A stretch of 64,000 nt of DNA from an uncultured Cohaesibacter sp. (GTDB lineage Bacteria; Pseudomonadota; Alphaproteobacteria; Rhizobiales; Cohaesibacteraceae): NCBI RefSeq assembly GCF_963664735.1, contig NZ_OY761553.1:2247303-2311302 (forward strand), written 5' to 3'. Positions 1-8,510 of this stretch are shown one piece after another. Each line of letters opens with the position of its first letter. The stretch's first letter is position 1. The position numbers and the translations under genes are program-made. The notes under the pieces are model-generated. The model worked only from the letters and a program-made list of their open reading frames with translations, made no database searches and had not been told where the DNA came from.

Positions 1-79
1 GGTCTTCCACGGCCTTTGCGCAGCCGATTGGATGGCAGGATTTGGCCACCTGACCCTTGATGATTGGTTGAATAATCAT
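1..79 (-). CDS. fabV: Enoyl-CoA/enoyl-ACP reductase, FabV/TER type (N-terminal fragment, cut by window edge)
   Basis: Only the first 26 codons are in the window, reading off the left edge. They translate as MIIQPIIKGQVAKSCHP followed by IGCAKAVED. The MII(K/Q)P start and the HPxGC-x(4)-V-E/K signature are characteristic of the FabV/trans-2-enoyl-CoA reductase family, which reduces crotonyl-CoA or enoyl-ACP with NAD(P)H. An AGAGAAG-like ribosome site precedes the ATG. The gene lies about 45 bases downstream of the MaoC hydratase on the same strand, so it is probably the last step of the same acyl-CoA operon. The family call from such a short fragment is good but not certain; whether it acts on CoA or ACP substrates cannot be told here. 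Confidence 0.65.
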   Translation of the reverse strand, partial: MIIQPIIKGQVAKSCHPIGCAKAVED

Positions 80-125
80 GATCTTCTCTGATGTTGAGCG
101 GTTAAATCTGTAAGCAAATGAGCCA

Positions 126-545
126 TCAGGAATTTCGAGGAGGACGTACGGTTGCCAGTCCCTCAATGACAACCTTGCCATCCTGATTTGTACTTGTCGT
201 CTTGAGCTTGACGATCTTCTTCTCGGCGAGGATCTCAACGACCTCGACTTCGGCGCGAATGGTATCTCCGATATAGACCGGTGCCACAAAGCGCAACTCC
301 TGCCCCATGTAGATCGTACCCGGCCCGGGCAACTGCATGCCCAAAACAGCAGAGGTCAGCCCGGAGACGAGAATGCCATGTGCGACGCGCTTGCCGAAGA
401 CGCTGTGCTCGGCAGCAATTGAACTGATATGAACGGGATTGATGTCACCACTGATCCCGCAAAACATCTGGATGTCAGCTTCACAGATCGTTTTTTCAAA
501 CGAAGCTGCCTGACCGACAGAAAGCTGTTCCAAAGTGTAACTCAC
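126..545 (-). CDS. phaJ: MaoC-like (R)-specific enoyl-CoA hydratase (PhaJ type)
   Basis: 139 residues, the length of a single hot-dog hydratase domain. The hydratase-2 motif is clear: GDINPVH at residues 33-39 supplies the catalytic Asp34 and His39, followed by an AHG turn. The family interconverts (R)-3-hydroxyacyl-CoA and trans-2-enoyl-CoA. The start is GTG at 545, preceded at good spacing by GAGG. The gene lies between the CoA-transferase upstream and the FabV/TER-type reductase downstream, all on the minus strand. Its stereochemistry matches the R-specific reductase encoded at 3590, so it plausibly dehydrates (R)-3-hydroxybutyryl-CoA to crotonyl-CoA. It could instead feed PHA metabolism, but no PHA synthase is in the window. 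Confidence 0.85.
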   Translation of the reverse strand: MSYTLEQLSVGQAASFEKTICEADIQMFCGISGDINPVHISSIAAEHSVFGKRVAHGILVSGLTSAVLGMQLPGPGTIYMGQELRFVAPVYIGDTIRAEVEVVEILAEKKIVKLKTTSTNQDGKVVIEGLATVRPPRNS

Positions 546-577
546 TGGAAGCCTCTTGATTGTATGAGTGAAAATTC

Positions 578-635
578 CATCGGGAAGTTCCAGTCCTTGG
601 GGGGGGAGGAGGAAGATAGACGGAACTTCCCGATG
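578..635 (-). repeat. Perfect 14-bp inverted repeat with 30-nt pyrimidine-rich loop (minus-strand mRNA hairpin)
   Basis: CATCGGGAAGTTCC (578-591) and GGAACTTCCCGATG (622-635) are exact reverse complements separated by 30 bases. It sits between the CoA-transferase stop and the MaoC start. On the minus-strand transcript the loop is rich in C and U (complement of a G8-AGGAGGA run). No long U run follows, so it looks more like an intercistronic processing, stability or attenuation hairpin than a simple terminator. Confidence 0.7.
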
Positions 636-644
636 CCTGCCATG

Positions 645-2213
645 CTAGATGGACAGAGAAGGGCGCAGTGTTAGTCCGATCGGTTCATCCTTAAACAGAC
701 GTGCGTCCATTTCTTTGAGATCAGAACTCACTTTTGGTTTGAATGCCATCTGATCCAGAACATCCTTCTGCAAGTCGACACCCGGTGCGATTTCGATCAA
801 CTCGATCCCTTCCCGCACCAGTTTAAAAACCGCGCGTTCGGTGATATAGAGCACATGCTTGTCATTCTGACGCGCCTGCTCACCGGAAAACGTGATTTGC
901 TGCACCTTGTCGAGAAACTTCTTGATCCGGCCTTCCTGCGTAATTTTTAAGGTTCCGTCGCCGGTCTCGAACTTGAAACCGCCAGCCGTGAAGGTTCCAC
1001 AGAAGCACACTTCCTTCGCATTCTGCGTAATATTGATGAAACCGCCACAACCGGCAATTGTCGGACCGAAACGCGAAACGTTGATGTTGCCTTCCTCGTC
1101 GGCCTCAGCCAATCCGAGGAAGGCCTGATCAACACCACCACCGTCGTAAAAATCAAACATTTGATCCTGTGTAATCACAGCATCCGGGAAGGCCGCCGCA
1201 CCGAAGCTGAGACCACCTGCAGGCGTACCACCGATAGCCCCCGGTTCGACGGTCGCAATCATCTTGTCGGTCACGCCTTCTTCATCGGTTACTTCGGCAA
1301 TCACCTCAGGAACCCCGATGCCATAGTTCAGCACTGCACCTTCCCGCAATTCCAGAGCGGCGCGGCGAGCGATGATTTTCTTGGCGTCGAGTTTGCGTGG
1401 CTTGGCCTTTTCCCCGCCGCGCGTTCCACGACCGCAATAGGCAGGATTCAGCGTCTCCGCAAAGGTCTGCATATGCTCGTCGCCACTGGCAATGACCACC
1501 GCATCAACCAGAATGCCGGGAATACGGACCTGCTGTGGGTCCAGCTCACCATGTTCGACAAGGCGCTTGACCTGCACGATGACCTTACCACCCATGTTGG
1601 AGACAAGCTGGGCTGCGGCGAGGTTCTCAAGGAAAAGACACTCGTCTTCCATGGTGATGTTGCCATGCTTGTCAGCGGTCGTTCCGCGCAGCAGGGCAAC
1701 CGTCGCATCAATCCGATTGTAGAAAAGATAGTCCTTACCGGCAATCTCCATCACCGATACGATATCTTCCTTGGTTGCCTCATTGATTTTGCCACCCTCT
1801 ACACGGGGATCGACAAACGTTCCGAGTCCCACATGGGACAGAGTTCCGGGCTTGCCAGCGGCACTGTCACGAATGAGCTGGGCAATCACGCCCTGCGGAA
1901 GATTGTATGCTTCGATGACGTTGCGATTGGCCAGATCCTGCAGCTTCGGGATAAGACCCCAGTGGCCGCCAATGACCCGCTTGACCAGCCCTTCATGAGC
2001 CAGATGGTTATTGGCGCGATCTTTGCCGTCGCCTTGCCCTGCTGTGAAGTATAGATCAAGATTCTTTGGGCTTCCCGTTTTAAGAAATCGGTCCCGTAGT
2101 GCTATCTCAACAGTTTCGGGAACAACGGCACCAATGAATCCTCCCAGAATAACACGGTCGTTATCTTCAACAAGATCGGCAGCTTGCTCTGGGGTCATGA
2201 TTTTTACTTGCAT
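645..2213 (-). CDS. Acyl-CoA:acetate/3-ketoacid CoA-transferase (YdiF/propionate CoA-transferase type)
   Basis: 522 residues, the fused alpha-beta form of family I CoA-transferases. The N half carries the early glycine-rich segment (LGGFIGAVVPE), and the C half contains ATVEPGAIGG with the catalytic Glu at about residue 323 that forms the glutamyl-CoA thioester. The start is ATG 2213, chosen because AAAGGG lies seven bases upstream; an upstream in-frame start at 2261 has no better ribosome site. The family moves CoA between short acids such as acetate, propionate, butyrate or acetoacetate. In this cluster it could release butyrate from butyryl-CoA while charging acetate, or activate acetoacetate. 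The exact acid is not readable from sequence. Confidence 0.85.
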   Translation of the reverse strand: MQVKIMTPEQAADLVEDNDRVILGGFIGAVVPETVEIALRDRFLKTGSPKNLDLYFTAGQGDGKDRANNHLAHEGLVKRVIGGHWGLIPKLQDLANRNVIEAYNLPQGVIAQLIRDSAAGKPGTLSHVGLGTFVDPRVEGGKINEATKEDIVSVMEIAGKDYLFYNRIDATVALLRGTTADKHGNITMEDECLFLENLAAAQLVSNMGGKVIVQVKRLVEHGELDPQQVRIPGILVDAVVIASGDEHMQTFAETLNPAYCGRGTRGGEKAKPRKLDAKKIIARRAALELREGAVLNYGIGVPEVIAEVTDEEGVTDKMIATVEPGAIGGTPAGGLSFGAAAFPDAVITQDQMFDFYDGGGVDQAFLGLAEADEEGNINVSRFGPTIAGCGGFINITQNAKEVCFCGTFTAGGFKFETGDGTLKITQEGRIKKFLDKVQQITFSGEQARQNDKHVLYITERAVFKLVREGIELIEIAPGVDLQKDVLDQMAFKPKVSSDLKEMDARLFKDEPIGLTLRPSLSI

Positions 2214-2327
2214 TTTTAGACCCTTTATTTTCGGGCGCAAGTAAGTATACGAATGCGCCACCTTAATTTCGGCGCAATGCTAGGAAACTTCCAGTAAAGA
2301 GGAAACAGACAATCATCCAAAATTGAA

Positions 2328-2362
2328 TTGCACAAATGGGACAATCATCCCGATTTGTGCAA
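2328..2362 (-). terminator. Probable terminator hairpin downstream of the LysR gene
   Basis: TTGCACAAAT (2328-2337) pairs exactly with ATTTGTGCAA (2353-2362), and the arms continue as GGGA/TCCC around a six-base loop. On the minus strand the hairpin directly follows the LysR stop and is followed by TTCAATTTT, a modest U-rich tail. The 11-mer GACAATCATCC occurs at 2308-2318 and again at 2340-2350, so part of this region may also be an operator for the CoA-transferase promoter. Confidence 0.6.
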
Positions 2363-2372
2363 AAGCAAATCG

Positions 2373-3296
2373 TTAATATGCGAAAACACTTTCTTCGTCG
2401 CCGATTTCCTTGGTTCGCTTGATCATGAAATCCTTGAAATTTGTGCATAAACGCGGCATCTGGCGACGCTGTCTATAATAGAGGTTAAGCTCGAATTCGG
2501 CGTCCAGATAATCACTCAGAATCGAGATCAGTTGCCCCGCGGCAAGCTCTGACCGCAACAGGCTCAGCGGCAGATAGGCCACCCCGCCCCCCGTCAGAGC
2601 AATCGCCTTGATGATCTCGCTGTCATCCACCTCAACCGTGCGCGCGATCTTCACCGTGGTGTATTCGCCCTTATATTCGAAGACCCACTTGTTGCCGCCA
2701 ACCAACGTATGGGCAAACAGGCAGTTATGCTTGGTCAACTCTTCCGGCGTGTGGGGCACACCATAGCGATTGGCATATTCGGGAGAACAGCAGGCAACCA
2801 GCGGATAGCGCAGCAGCGAGCGGCGGATCAGCAGACTGTCCTTTTCCTGAAAACCGTCATAGGTGGCATTGGCCCTGATATAGAAATCGACATCTTCGAC
2901 CATATCAACGTCAAACGCTGTCTCAATGATCCGGAAATTGACATTGGGATGATCCAGCAGATATTCCCCGACGATACGGGCCAGAAAACGCTTGGCATAA
3001 AGTGGTGTCGAGGCAACAACAATCGTGCCGCGCTCTTCCTGCCCGAAGCGTTGCAACTCGGCGAAAATATCCTCAATTTCCGCATTCACCCCGTCGAAGC
3101 GATCATAGAGATGCTGCCCGGCTTCGGTTGCGACAACCTTTCTGGTCGACCGCTTGAGAAGGCTGACACCCAGCTTCTCTTCCAATTCGATGATCCATCG
3201 ACTGCCCGCACTGGCTGAAATGCCATAAAGCCGCGCGGCATCGGAAAATGAACCGGTTCGCACCACATTCAAGAAATAGACCATTTTATCAAGCAT
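2373..3296 (-). CDS. LysR-family transcriptional regulator
   Basis: 307 residues with the N-terminal winged helix-turn-helix of LysR proteins (about residues 1-60, with FSDAARLYGISASAGSRWI as the recognition region), then a periplasmic-binding-like effector domain. The start is ATG 3296, behind a strong GGAAGAGAG site; the in-frame extension to 3440 has no support. It lies between the CoA-transferase operon on its own strand and the divergent reductase-thiolase pair, so it probably controls one or both in response to a metabolite of that pathway. The short intergenic hairpin after its stop suggests the CoA-transferase has its own promoter. Confidence 0.9.
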   Translation of the reverse strand: MLDKMVYFLNVVRTGSFSDAARLYGISASAGSRWIIELEEKLGVSLLKRSTRKVVATEAGQHLYDRFDGVNAEIEDIFAELQRFGQEERGTIVVASTPLYAKRFLARIVGEYLLDHPNVNFRIIETAFDVDMVEDVDFYIRANATYDGFQEKDSLLIRRSLLRYPLVACCSPEYANRYGVPHTPEELTKHNCLFAHTLVGGNKWVFEYKGEYTTVKIARTVEVDDSEIIKAIALTGGGVAYLPLSLLRSELAAGQLISILSDYLDAEFELNLYYRQRRQMPRLCTNFKDFMIKRTKEIGDEESVFAY

Positions 3297-3589
3297 ATTA
3301 TTCTCTCTTCCAAGCGCAACCGTCCAACTGACGCCTACCATATGGCAAAACAAGATCTCCACCCAAGAAAAATGAAGAACAATATCAATATAATCCAACA
3401 AGATAGAAGGTCTTTGGCGCCGGTTGTGCCCGAATAGCAACGTCTGCCCCTACAGAGCCAATCCCATTTCCTCATTTTTGTTTTGCTTAGCTGTCTATAA
3501 TCATTCGCGCCTTTTCATGTCAATAATTTCCACCACCGACATTTTTTCAAGAAAATGTTGCATGACAATCAAGAATAAAAGGTGGAATT

Positions 3590-4324
3590 ATGCTTAAAGA
3601 TAAGGTTTGCATTGTAACCGGCGCCGCGCAGGGCATCGGCCGTTGTATTGTTGAAACATTCGCCGCCGAAGGCGCTGCGAAAATCTACGCATGCGACATG
3701 AATATTGATGCAATGGCTGATTACAAAGAGAAATATACGAATGTAGAAGCCGTTTCCCTAAATGTTTGCAATAGAGACGACATTGCAGCCCTTGTCGAAA
3801 AGATCAAGGAGACAGGCGGAAAAATCGACGTTCTTGTCAATAATGCTGGCATAACCCGTGACGGTCTGCTCGACCGTATGAGCGAAAAAGACTGGGACAT
3901 GGTCATTGACGTCAATCTCAAGGGCGTTTTCAACATGACCCAGTTTGTCTCCCCGGTCATGATCGCCAACGGTGCAGGCTCCATCATCACCATGTCATCT
4001 GTGGTGGGAACCGACGGCAATATCGGCCAGACCAACTATGCCGCCACCAAAGCGGGCGTCATCGCCATGACCAAAAGCTGGGCCAAGGAATTCTCCCGCA
4101 AGGGTGCCCAGGTTCGTGCAAACTGCGTTGCTCCGGGCTTCATCAAAACCCCGATGACCGCAGACCTGCCGGAAAAAGTTATCGCCTACATGGAAAGCAA
4201 GACCCCGCTTGGCCACATGGGCGAAGCCGAAGACATTGCTCAGGGCGTTCTCTTCCTTGCCAGTGATCGCGCACGCTTCATCACCGGACAGGTTCTCAAA
4301 GTTGACGGCGGACTGGTAATCTAA
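3590..4324 (+). CDS. phaB: Acetoacetyl-CoA reductase, SDR family (PhaB/FabG type), probably NADH-preferring
   Basis: 244 residues of a classical short-chain dehydrogenase: TGAAQGIG at 10-17, NNAG at 84-87, Ser136/137, and the YAATK motif with Tyr150 and Lys154. The family reduces acetoacetyl-CoA to (R)-3-hydroxybutyryl-CoA or does the equivalent ACP reaction. An Asp at residue 36, at the end of the second beta strand (IYACD), is the usual sign of NADH rather than NADPH use. An AAAGGTGG ribosome site lies five bases before the ATG. It is followed after nine bases by a thiolase, so the pair makes a two-step unit from acetyl-CoA. Not followed by a PHA synthase. Confidence 0.88.
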   Translation: MLKDKVCIVTGAAQGIGRCIVETFAAEGAAKIYACDMNIDAMADYKEKYTNVEAVSLNVCNRDDIAALVEKIKETGGKIDVLVNNAGITRDGLLDRMSEKDWDMVIDVNLKGVFNMTQFVSPVMIANGAGSIITMSSVVGTDGNIGQTNYAATKAGVIAMTKSWAKEFSRKGAQVRANCVAPGFIKTPMTADLPEKVIAYMESKTPLGHMGEAEDIAQGVLFLASDRARFITGQVLKVDGGLVI

Positions 4325-4333
4325 GGCATCATC

Positions 4334-5542
4334 ATGACAAAAATCTTTATCGTAGGTGCCAAGCGCACAGCCATGGGCAGCTTTCTGGGCACGCTTTCCA
4401 GCTTGCCCGCAGCCCGCATCGGCGCAGCGGCCATCTCGGCCGCTCTCGATCAGGCTCAGGTGAAGCCGGAACTTCTGGACGAAGTCATCGTCGGCAACGT
4501 TCTGGGCGGCGCTCAGGGCATGGGTCCGGGCCGTCAGGCCTCCGTCTATGCTGGCGTTCCCAAAACGGTTCCAGCCTACACCGTCAACATGATCTGTGGC
4601 TCTGGCATGAAGACCATCATGGAAGCGGCATCCCACATCAAGGCAGGCGATGCCTCACTGGTCGTCGCCGCAGGTATGGAATGCATGTCGCAGGCTCCAT
4701 TTGCGCTTCCGGGCAAAAGCCGGACCGGTCACAAGATGGGCCCTCAAACCCTCATCGACACCATGGTCAATGACGGCCTGACGGACGTATTCAACAACTA
4801 CCATATGGGCATCACGGCGGAAAATTTGGCCGAGAAATTCGATATTTCGCGGCAAGATCAGGACGCCTTTGCCCTGCGCAGCCAACAGCGCGCCTATGCT
4901 GCGGTTCAGGATGGTCTGTTCGATGCGGAAATCACACCGGTAGAGGTTAAGCTTCGCCGGGAAACGGTCAGCTTTGCCCGTGACGAATATCCCCGTGGCG
5001 ACGCTTCCATGGAAAAAATGGCCAAACTGAAACCGGCCTTCAAACCCGATGGAACCGTGACCGCTGGCAATGCCTCCGGCATCAACGACGGCGGTGTCGC
5101 CTTCGTCTTGGCATCCGAAGAAGCTGTAAAAGCACATGGCCTCAAACCATTGGCAGAATTGGTGGCCTATGGTCAGGGCGGCGTTGATCCATCTATCATG
5201 GGCTACGGCCCGGTTCCGGCGATCAAGCAGGCGCTGGCTCGTGCAAACATGAAACTGGAAGACATGCAACGCCTCGAACTGAACGAAGCTTTTGCAGCGC
5301 AGGCAATCGCTGTCATGAAAGGGCTGAGCAAAGACCATGGCGTTTCCATGGACTGGTTCGAAGACAAAACCAACGTGACGGGCGGCGCCATTGCTCTTGG
5401 CCATCCGCTGGGCGCATCTGGTGGACGCATCACGACCACCTTGCTCTACGGCATGATGCGCGAAGACCTTGAACTCGGTCTCGCCTCACTTTGCATTGGT
5501 GGTGGTATGGGGACGGCTGTTATTCTGCGCCGCGTTTCCTAA
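4334..5542 (+). CDS. phaA: Acetyl-CoA C-acetyltransferase (thiolase II)
   Basis: 402 residues, full length for biosynthetic thiolases. The acylated cysteine is Cys88 in VNMICGSGMK; the C-terminal histidine is His357 in ALGHPLGASG and the proton-shuttling cysteine is Cys387 in CIGGGMG. NEAFAAQ is also present. It condenses two acetyl-CoA to acetoacetyl-CoA, reversibly. It is cotranscribed with the reductase just upstream and ends before a strong hairpin terminator, so these two genes form a closed operon. With the divergent CoA-transferase, hydratase and enoyl reductase it makes up a complete four-carbon reduction route. Confidence 0.93.
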   Translation: MTKIFIVGAKRTAMGSFLGTLSSLPAARIGAAAISAALDQAQVKPELLDEVIVGNVLGGAQGMGPGRQASVYAGVPKTVPAYTVNMICGSGMKTIMEAASHIKAGDASLVVAAGMECMSQAPFALPGKSRTGHKMGPQTLIDTMVNDGLTDVFNNYHMGITAENLAEKFDISRQDQDAFALRSQQRAYAAVQDGLFDAEITPVEVKLRRETVSFARDEYPRGDASMEKMAKLKPAFKPDGTVTAGNASGINDGGVAFVLASEEAVKAHGLKPLAELVAYGQGGVDPSIMGYGPVPAIKQALARANMKLEDMQRLELNEAFAAQAIAVMKGLSKDHGVSMDWFEDKTNVTGGAIALGHPLGASGGRITTTLLYGMMREDLELGLASLCIGGGMGTAVILRRVS

Positions 5543-5568
5543 ATTTCTCCTGTATATCACACACCTTT

Positions 5569-5612
5569 AGGGCCACGGCTTGTTTGCACTCTCGCCGTGG
5601 CCCTTCTTTGTT
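5569..5612 (+). terminator. Rho-independent terminator after the thiolase gene
   Basis: AGGGCCACGGC (5569-5579) pairs with GCCGTGGCCCT (5594-5604), an 11-bp GC-rich stem with a 14-base loop, followed by TCTTTGTT. It starts 27 bases after the thiolase stop. Confidence 0.85.
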
Positions 5613-5705
5613 CTAGAGCTATCTATCCGTCTCTCCCTGCAATCGGGCACACAGACCGAATGAGGGTCTGCTCCCGCCGCCGCAAACGGCGAGAGCAATT
5701 ATTCC

Positions 5706-7391
5706 TTACGCAACAGACACTTTGTTGATGAAGTCTTCGATCTGACTCTTCAGGATATCCGTGCTGCTTTTCAACTCACCACTGGCATTCCTGACCGTTT
5801 CTGCCGACCGTGTCGTCAGCTGCGCCTTGCCCATGACATCACGCATATTGCTGGAGGCTGACTTCGTGCTGAAAGCGGCCTGCTGTACGTTGGAAGCGAT
5901 TTCTCCGGTCGCCGCGCCCTGTTGCTCAACAGCTGTGGCAATGGCGGATGTGTAGCCGTCCACTTTTTCCATCACGGCATCGATTTTGGCAATGGACGCA
6001 ACGGTTTCACGACTGGAATCCTGAATGGCATTGATCAGAGAACCAATCTCTTCGGTTGCCTTCGAGGTCTGGTTCGCGAGCTCCTTGACTTCAGCAGCCA
6101 CGACCGCGAAGCCTTTGCCTGCAGCGCCAGCCCTTGCCGCCTCGATGGTGGCATTGAGCGCAAGCAGGTTGGTTTGCTCTGCAATCGCCTGAATGAGGCT
6201 GACCACCTCACCGATCTTGCGTGACGCATCATCCAGCTCGGCAACCTTCTCGTTGGACGTCTTGGCATCCTTGGTGGCTTCAGCCACAACGTCACGGCTG
6301 CGTTCTGCTTGCCGCATGATCTCGTTAATCGCCGCCGTCAGTTCTTCCGCAGCCGAGGCAACCGTCTCAACATTATTGGTCGCATCATTGGAAGAGCTAT
6401 CAGCCTGAGAAGAGCTCTGTTCTGTCTCCAGCGCGATGTCACTGAGCTGGGCGGCAGCGGCTTCCATCTCATTGGTCCGATCAGAAACGATCGACAGATT
6501 CTCGGCCACTTGCTGCTGGAAAGATTCAATGAGTTGATTGGTTTGCTCAACCATCCTGAGCCGATTTGCATCCCGTTCCCGTTCCGCATTTTCCAGCCGC
6601 CCACGTTCGATGGCGTTGATGCGGAAGGTCTCGACAGCGCGGCTCATTTCACCGATTTCATCGCTGCGGTTTTTGCCATCAATCTCGATATCAAGCTCGT
6701 GATTGGCGATGGAAAGGATATTGCCATTCAGAGCAGCAACCGGTTTGGCGATAGAGCGCGCCAGGAAGAAGCCAAGCCCGGCCGCGATCAACACGATGAC
6801 AGCCGCAAAGCCTGCACTCTTGATCGCCGCATTTCTGAAAGCCTGATCAACATCGGTTGTCAAAACACCGGTGCCAATGGCCCAACCCCACGGGCGAAAT
6901 TCTTTGGCGTAGCTGATCTTGTCATAATAGACATTGTCTTTGGGATTGATCCAGGCATAAGGAACAAAACCATCGCCATTCGCCATGACGGTATTCACAA
7001 TCGCCTTGACATGAAACTTGCCATTGCTGTCCGTGGTTTCCATGAGGTTCTGGTTTTCAACCTTTTTGCTCGGCGGATAAACCAGCATCACCCCCTTATT
7101 ATCCAACACGAAGATATATTCCTTGCCTTCATAATACATCTTGCGCAAAGCGGCTTTTGCCTGCTCCGCAGCATCATCTTCACTCAGGGCACCGTCCTGA
7201 TACATGTCATAAAAATGCTGGGTTACATTGTAGGCAATCTCGACAACGCTTTTAAGCTCGTTGCGCTTGAAGTCATCCAGATTGCCGTAAAGCGTGACGA
7301 GCTGATAGGTCAGCATGGCCACAAAGGAGACAGTAAAAAAGGCAACCAGAGTGTAAAGTTTACTGGAGATCGAATGAAAGAGTTTTTTCAT
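5706..7391 (-). CDS. Methyl-accepting chemotaxis protein with single Cache sensor domain
   Basis: 561 residues. A first membrane segment ([18 protein letters not shown]) is followed by a periplasmic sensor of about 150 residues with the single-Cache pattern ([15 protein letters not shown] and later WGWAIGTGV), a second membrane segment ([16 protein letters not shown]), a HAMP region and a long coiled-coil signalling domain with the conserved hairpin tip ([17 protein letters not shown]). It should sense a small ligand outside the cell and signal through CheA/CheW, none of which is in the window. The start is ATG 7391; an in-frame extension to 7490 lacks the lipophilic N-terminus pattern. It stands alone, so the attractant is not indicated by context. 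Confidence 0.92.
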   Translation of the reverse strand: MKKLFHSISSKLYTLVAFFTVSFVAMLTYQLVTLYGNLDDFKRNELKSVVEIAYNVTQHFYDMYQDGALSEDDAAEQAKAALRKMYYEGKEYIFVLDNKGVMLVYPPSKKVENQNLMETTDSNGKFHVKAIVNTVMANGDGFVPYAWINPKDNVYYDKISYAKEFRPWGWAIGTGVLTTDVDQAFRNAAIKSAGFAAVIVLIAAGLGFFLARSIAKPVAALNGNILSIANHELDIEIDGKNRSDEIGEMSRAVETFRINAIERGRLENAERERDANRLRMVEQTNQLIESFQQQVAENLSIVSDRTNEMEAAAAQLSDIALETEQSSSQADSSSNDATNNVETVASAAEELTAAINEIMRQAERSRDVVAEATKDAKTSNEKVAELDDASRKIGEVVSLIQAIAEQTNLLALNATIEAARAGAAGKGFAVVAAEVKELANQTSKATEEIGSLINAIQDSSRETVASIAKIDAVMEKVDGYTSAIATAVEQQGAATGEIASNVQQAAFSTKSASSNMRDVMGKAQLTTRSAETVRNASGELKSSTDILKSQIEDFINKVSVA

Positions 7392-7944
7392 AGCATTTCT
7401 TTCGCACTTGAGGAGAACAGCGCGTTCTGAAGGAAAGGAGGGCAAGTGTTTTCTAAGTGGGATTTGTATGTTTCTGCTCAAAATATCCATCCCAGAAGTT
7501 GCAATTGGCTTAACGCTCCCTCCGGATCACTGTGGCCTTTTCTGACGAGAAACCAGCTTTGAGGGCAACCAAGTGGTATAGAAAAATGACAGAGGCCCAT
7601 TGAGGCCGTTGCAGCCAAGTCCGCCGCCAGCCGCCTCAACAAAGCTAACAAGTTGAAATTACGAAGATTTCAAAGAGAAGCCTTGGCGTTTCAGCTCAAG
7701 AACGAACCGAACCAGCTCAAGGACTCGAAATTGCAAAACCGGAGGGGAAAATCATTATCCCGTATTCAGAATTTTATTTTCTGATTTTGCAAGTAAAAGA
7801 AGAACAAATTTTGCTTCTTGCGAATGCTACTTAACCGAAAAACCGACCAGAAGTTTGATCCATCACGGCAGAGCACCAAAAGCCACACCGCGTTTGCTGT
7901 CCACTAGACTACAAGACTAGCTGATAGGTCTCCGTGCCACAAAC
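7392..7944. other. Intergenic region without recognisable gene
   Basis: About 550 bases between the chemoreceptor start and the NIPSNAP gene end. I see no ORF with coding character, no tRNA and no convincing terminator. It becomes AT-rich toward 7.75 kb. The promoter of the chemoreceptor gene must lie in its left part. Confidence 0.5.
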
Positions 7945-8259
7945 TTATCTAATCGGTGAAAAGTTTGCCGCGCTGATTATCTTTGATTCCTGCTTCTCTA
8001 ACATTTCCATAGCGCTTGGAATAAACTCGGTTAGCCATGCGTTATCCTGATAAAGCTCTTTTCTCTTTTTCGCTCTATCATTCAAATCGCTGTAGGACCA
8101 AATATGAATTACTTGGTTTAGTTCACCTATGTCCGTGTGCCAATAACCAACAAGGGTTGCATAATTGGAGATGATTGGCATTCCAACTTTTTCAAAGTGG
8201 TCGATATAGTCCTTTAACTTACCTATCTTGATCGTATAAGTTCTCATTTCAAAGATCAT
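7945..8259 (-). CDS. NIPSNAP family protein
   Basis: 104 residues, matching the ferredoxin-like dimeric alpha-beta barrel NIPSNAP domain: it opens with MIFEMRTYTIKIGKL, and has the conserved YWHTDIGELNQVIHIWSY segment and a C-terminal helix. The biochemical role of bacterial NIPSNAP proteins is not settled; relatives sit beside catabolic enzymes. AAGGTG precedes the ATG. The gene is isolated, with over 200 bases of AT-rich DNA on both sides and a lower GC content than its neighbours, so it may be a relatively recent arrival or a monocistronic accessory gene. Confidence 0.8.
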   Translation of the reverse strand: MIFEMRTYTIKIGKLKDYIDHFEKVGMPIISNYATLVGYWHTDIGELNQVIHIWSYSDLNDRAKKRKELYQDNAWLTEFIPSAMEMLEKQESKIISAANFSPIR

Positions 8260-8510
8260 CTAATACACCTTATTTTAGAAACCTAACAAATAAGCTATAT
8301 GGCGCAACTATTTAGCTAACGCGTATGACAGACTTCATACAGCGAACATTACAGCTAAATGCGCCCCTATTAGCACCTTGATATTTTGAGGTCAGTACAA
8401 GAACAGGCTCTCTGTTGTCAACACTCCTGTTTAGAAGCGAGCCAGTCCAATTCATGTCCTTTTCTATTACAAAGTGTAGGTGTTCAGCGTCTTATAGCCC
8501 CAGAACCAGG
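8260..8510. other. AT-rich intergenic region, nothing recognised
   Basis: Separates the NIPSNAP gene from the 3' end of the sugar ABC operon. No clear terminator or small gene is seen, apart from AT-rich sequence that probably holds the NIPSNAP promoter. Confidence 0.4.

Noticed and set aside
1161..2054. Plus-strand ORF of 297 codons opposite the CoA-transferase
   Set aside because: Antisense to a clear CoA-transferase with catalytic Glu; no ribosome site.
5671..5695. Possible terminator for the chemoreceptor gene
   Set aside because: The CTCCCGCCG/CGGCGAGAG pairing is imperfect and no U run follows on the minus strand; too weak to list as a feature.
6309..7430. Plus-strand ORF of 373 codons opposite the chemoreceptor
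   Set aside because: Shadow of a conserved methyl-accepting protein on the minus strand; composition is not protein-like.
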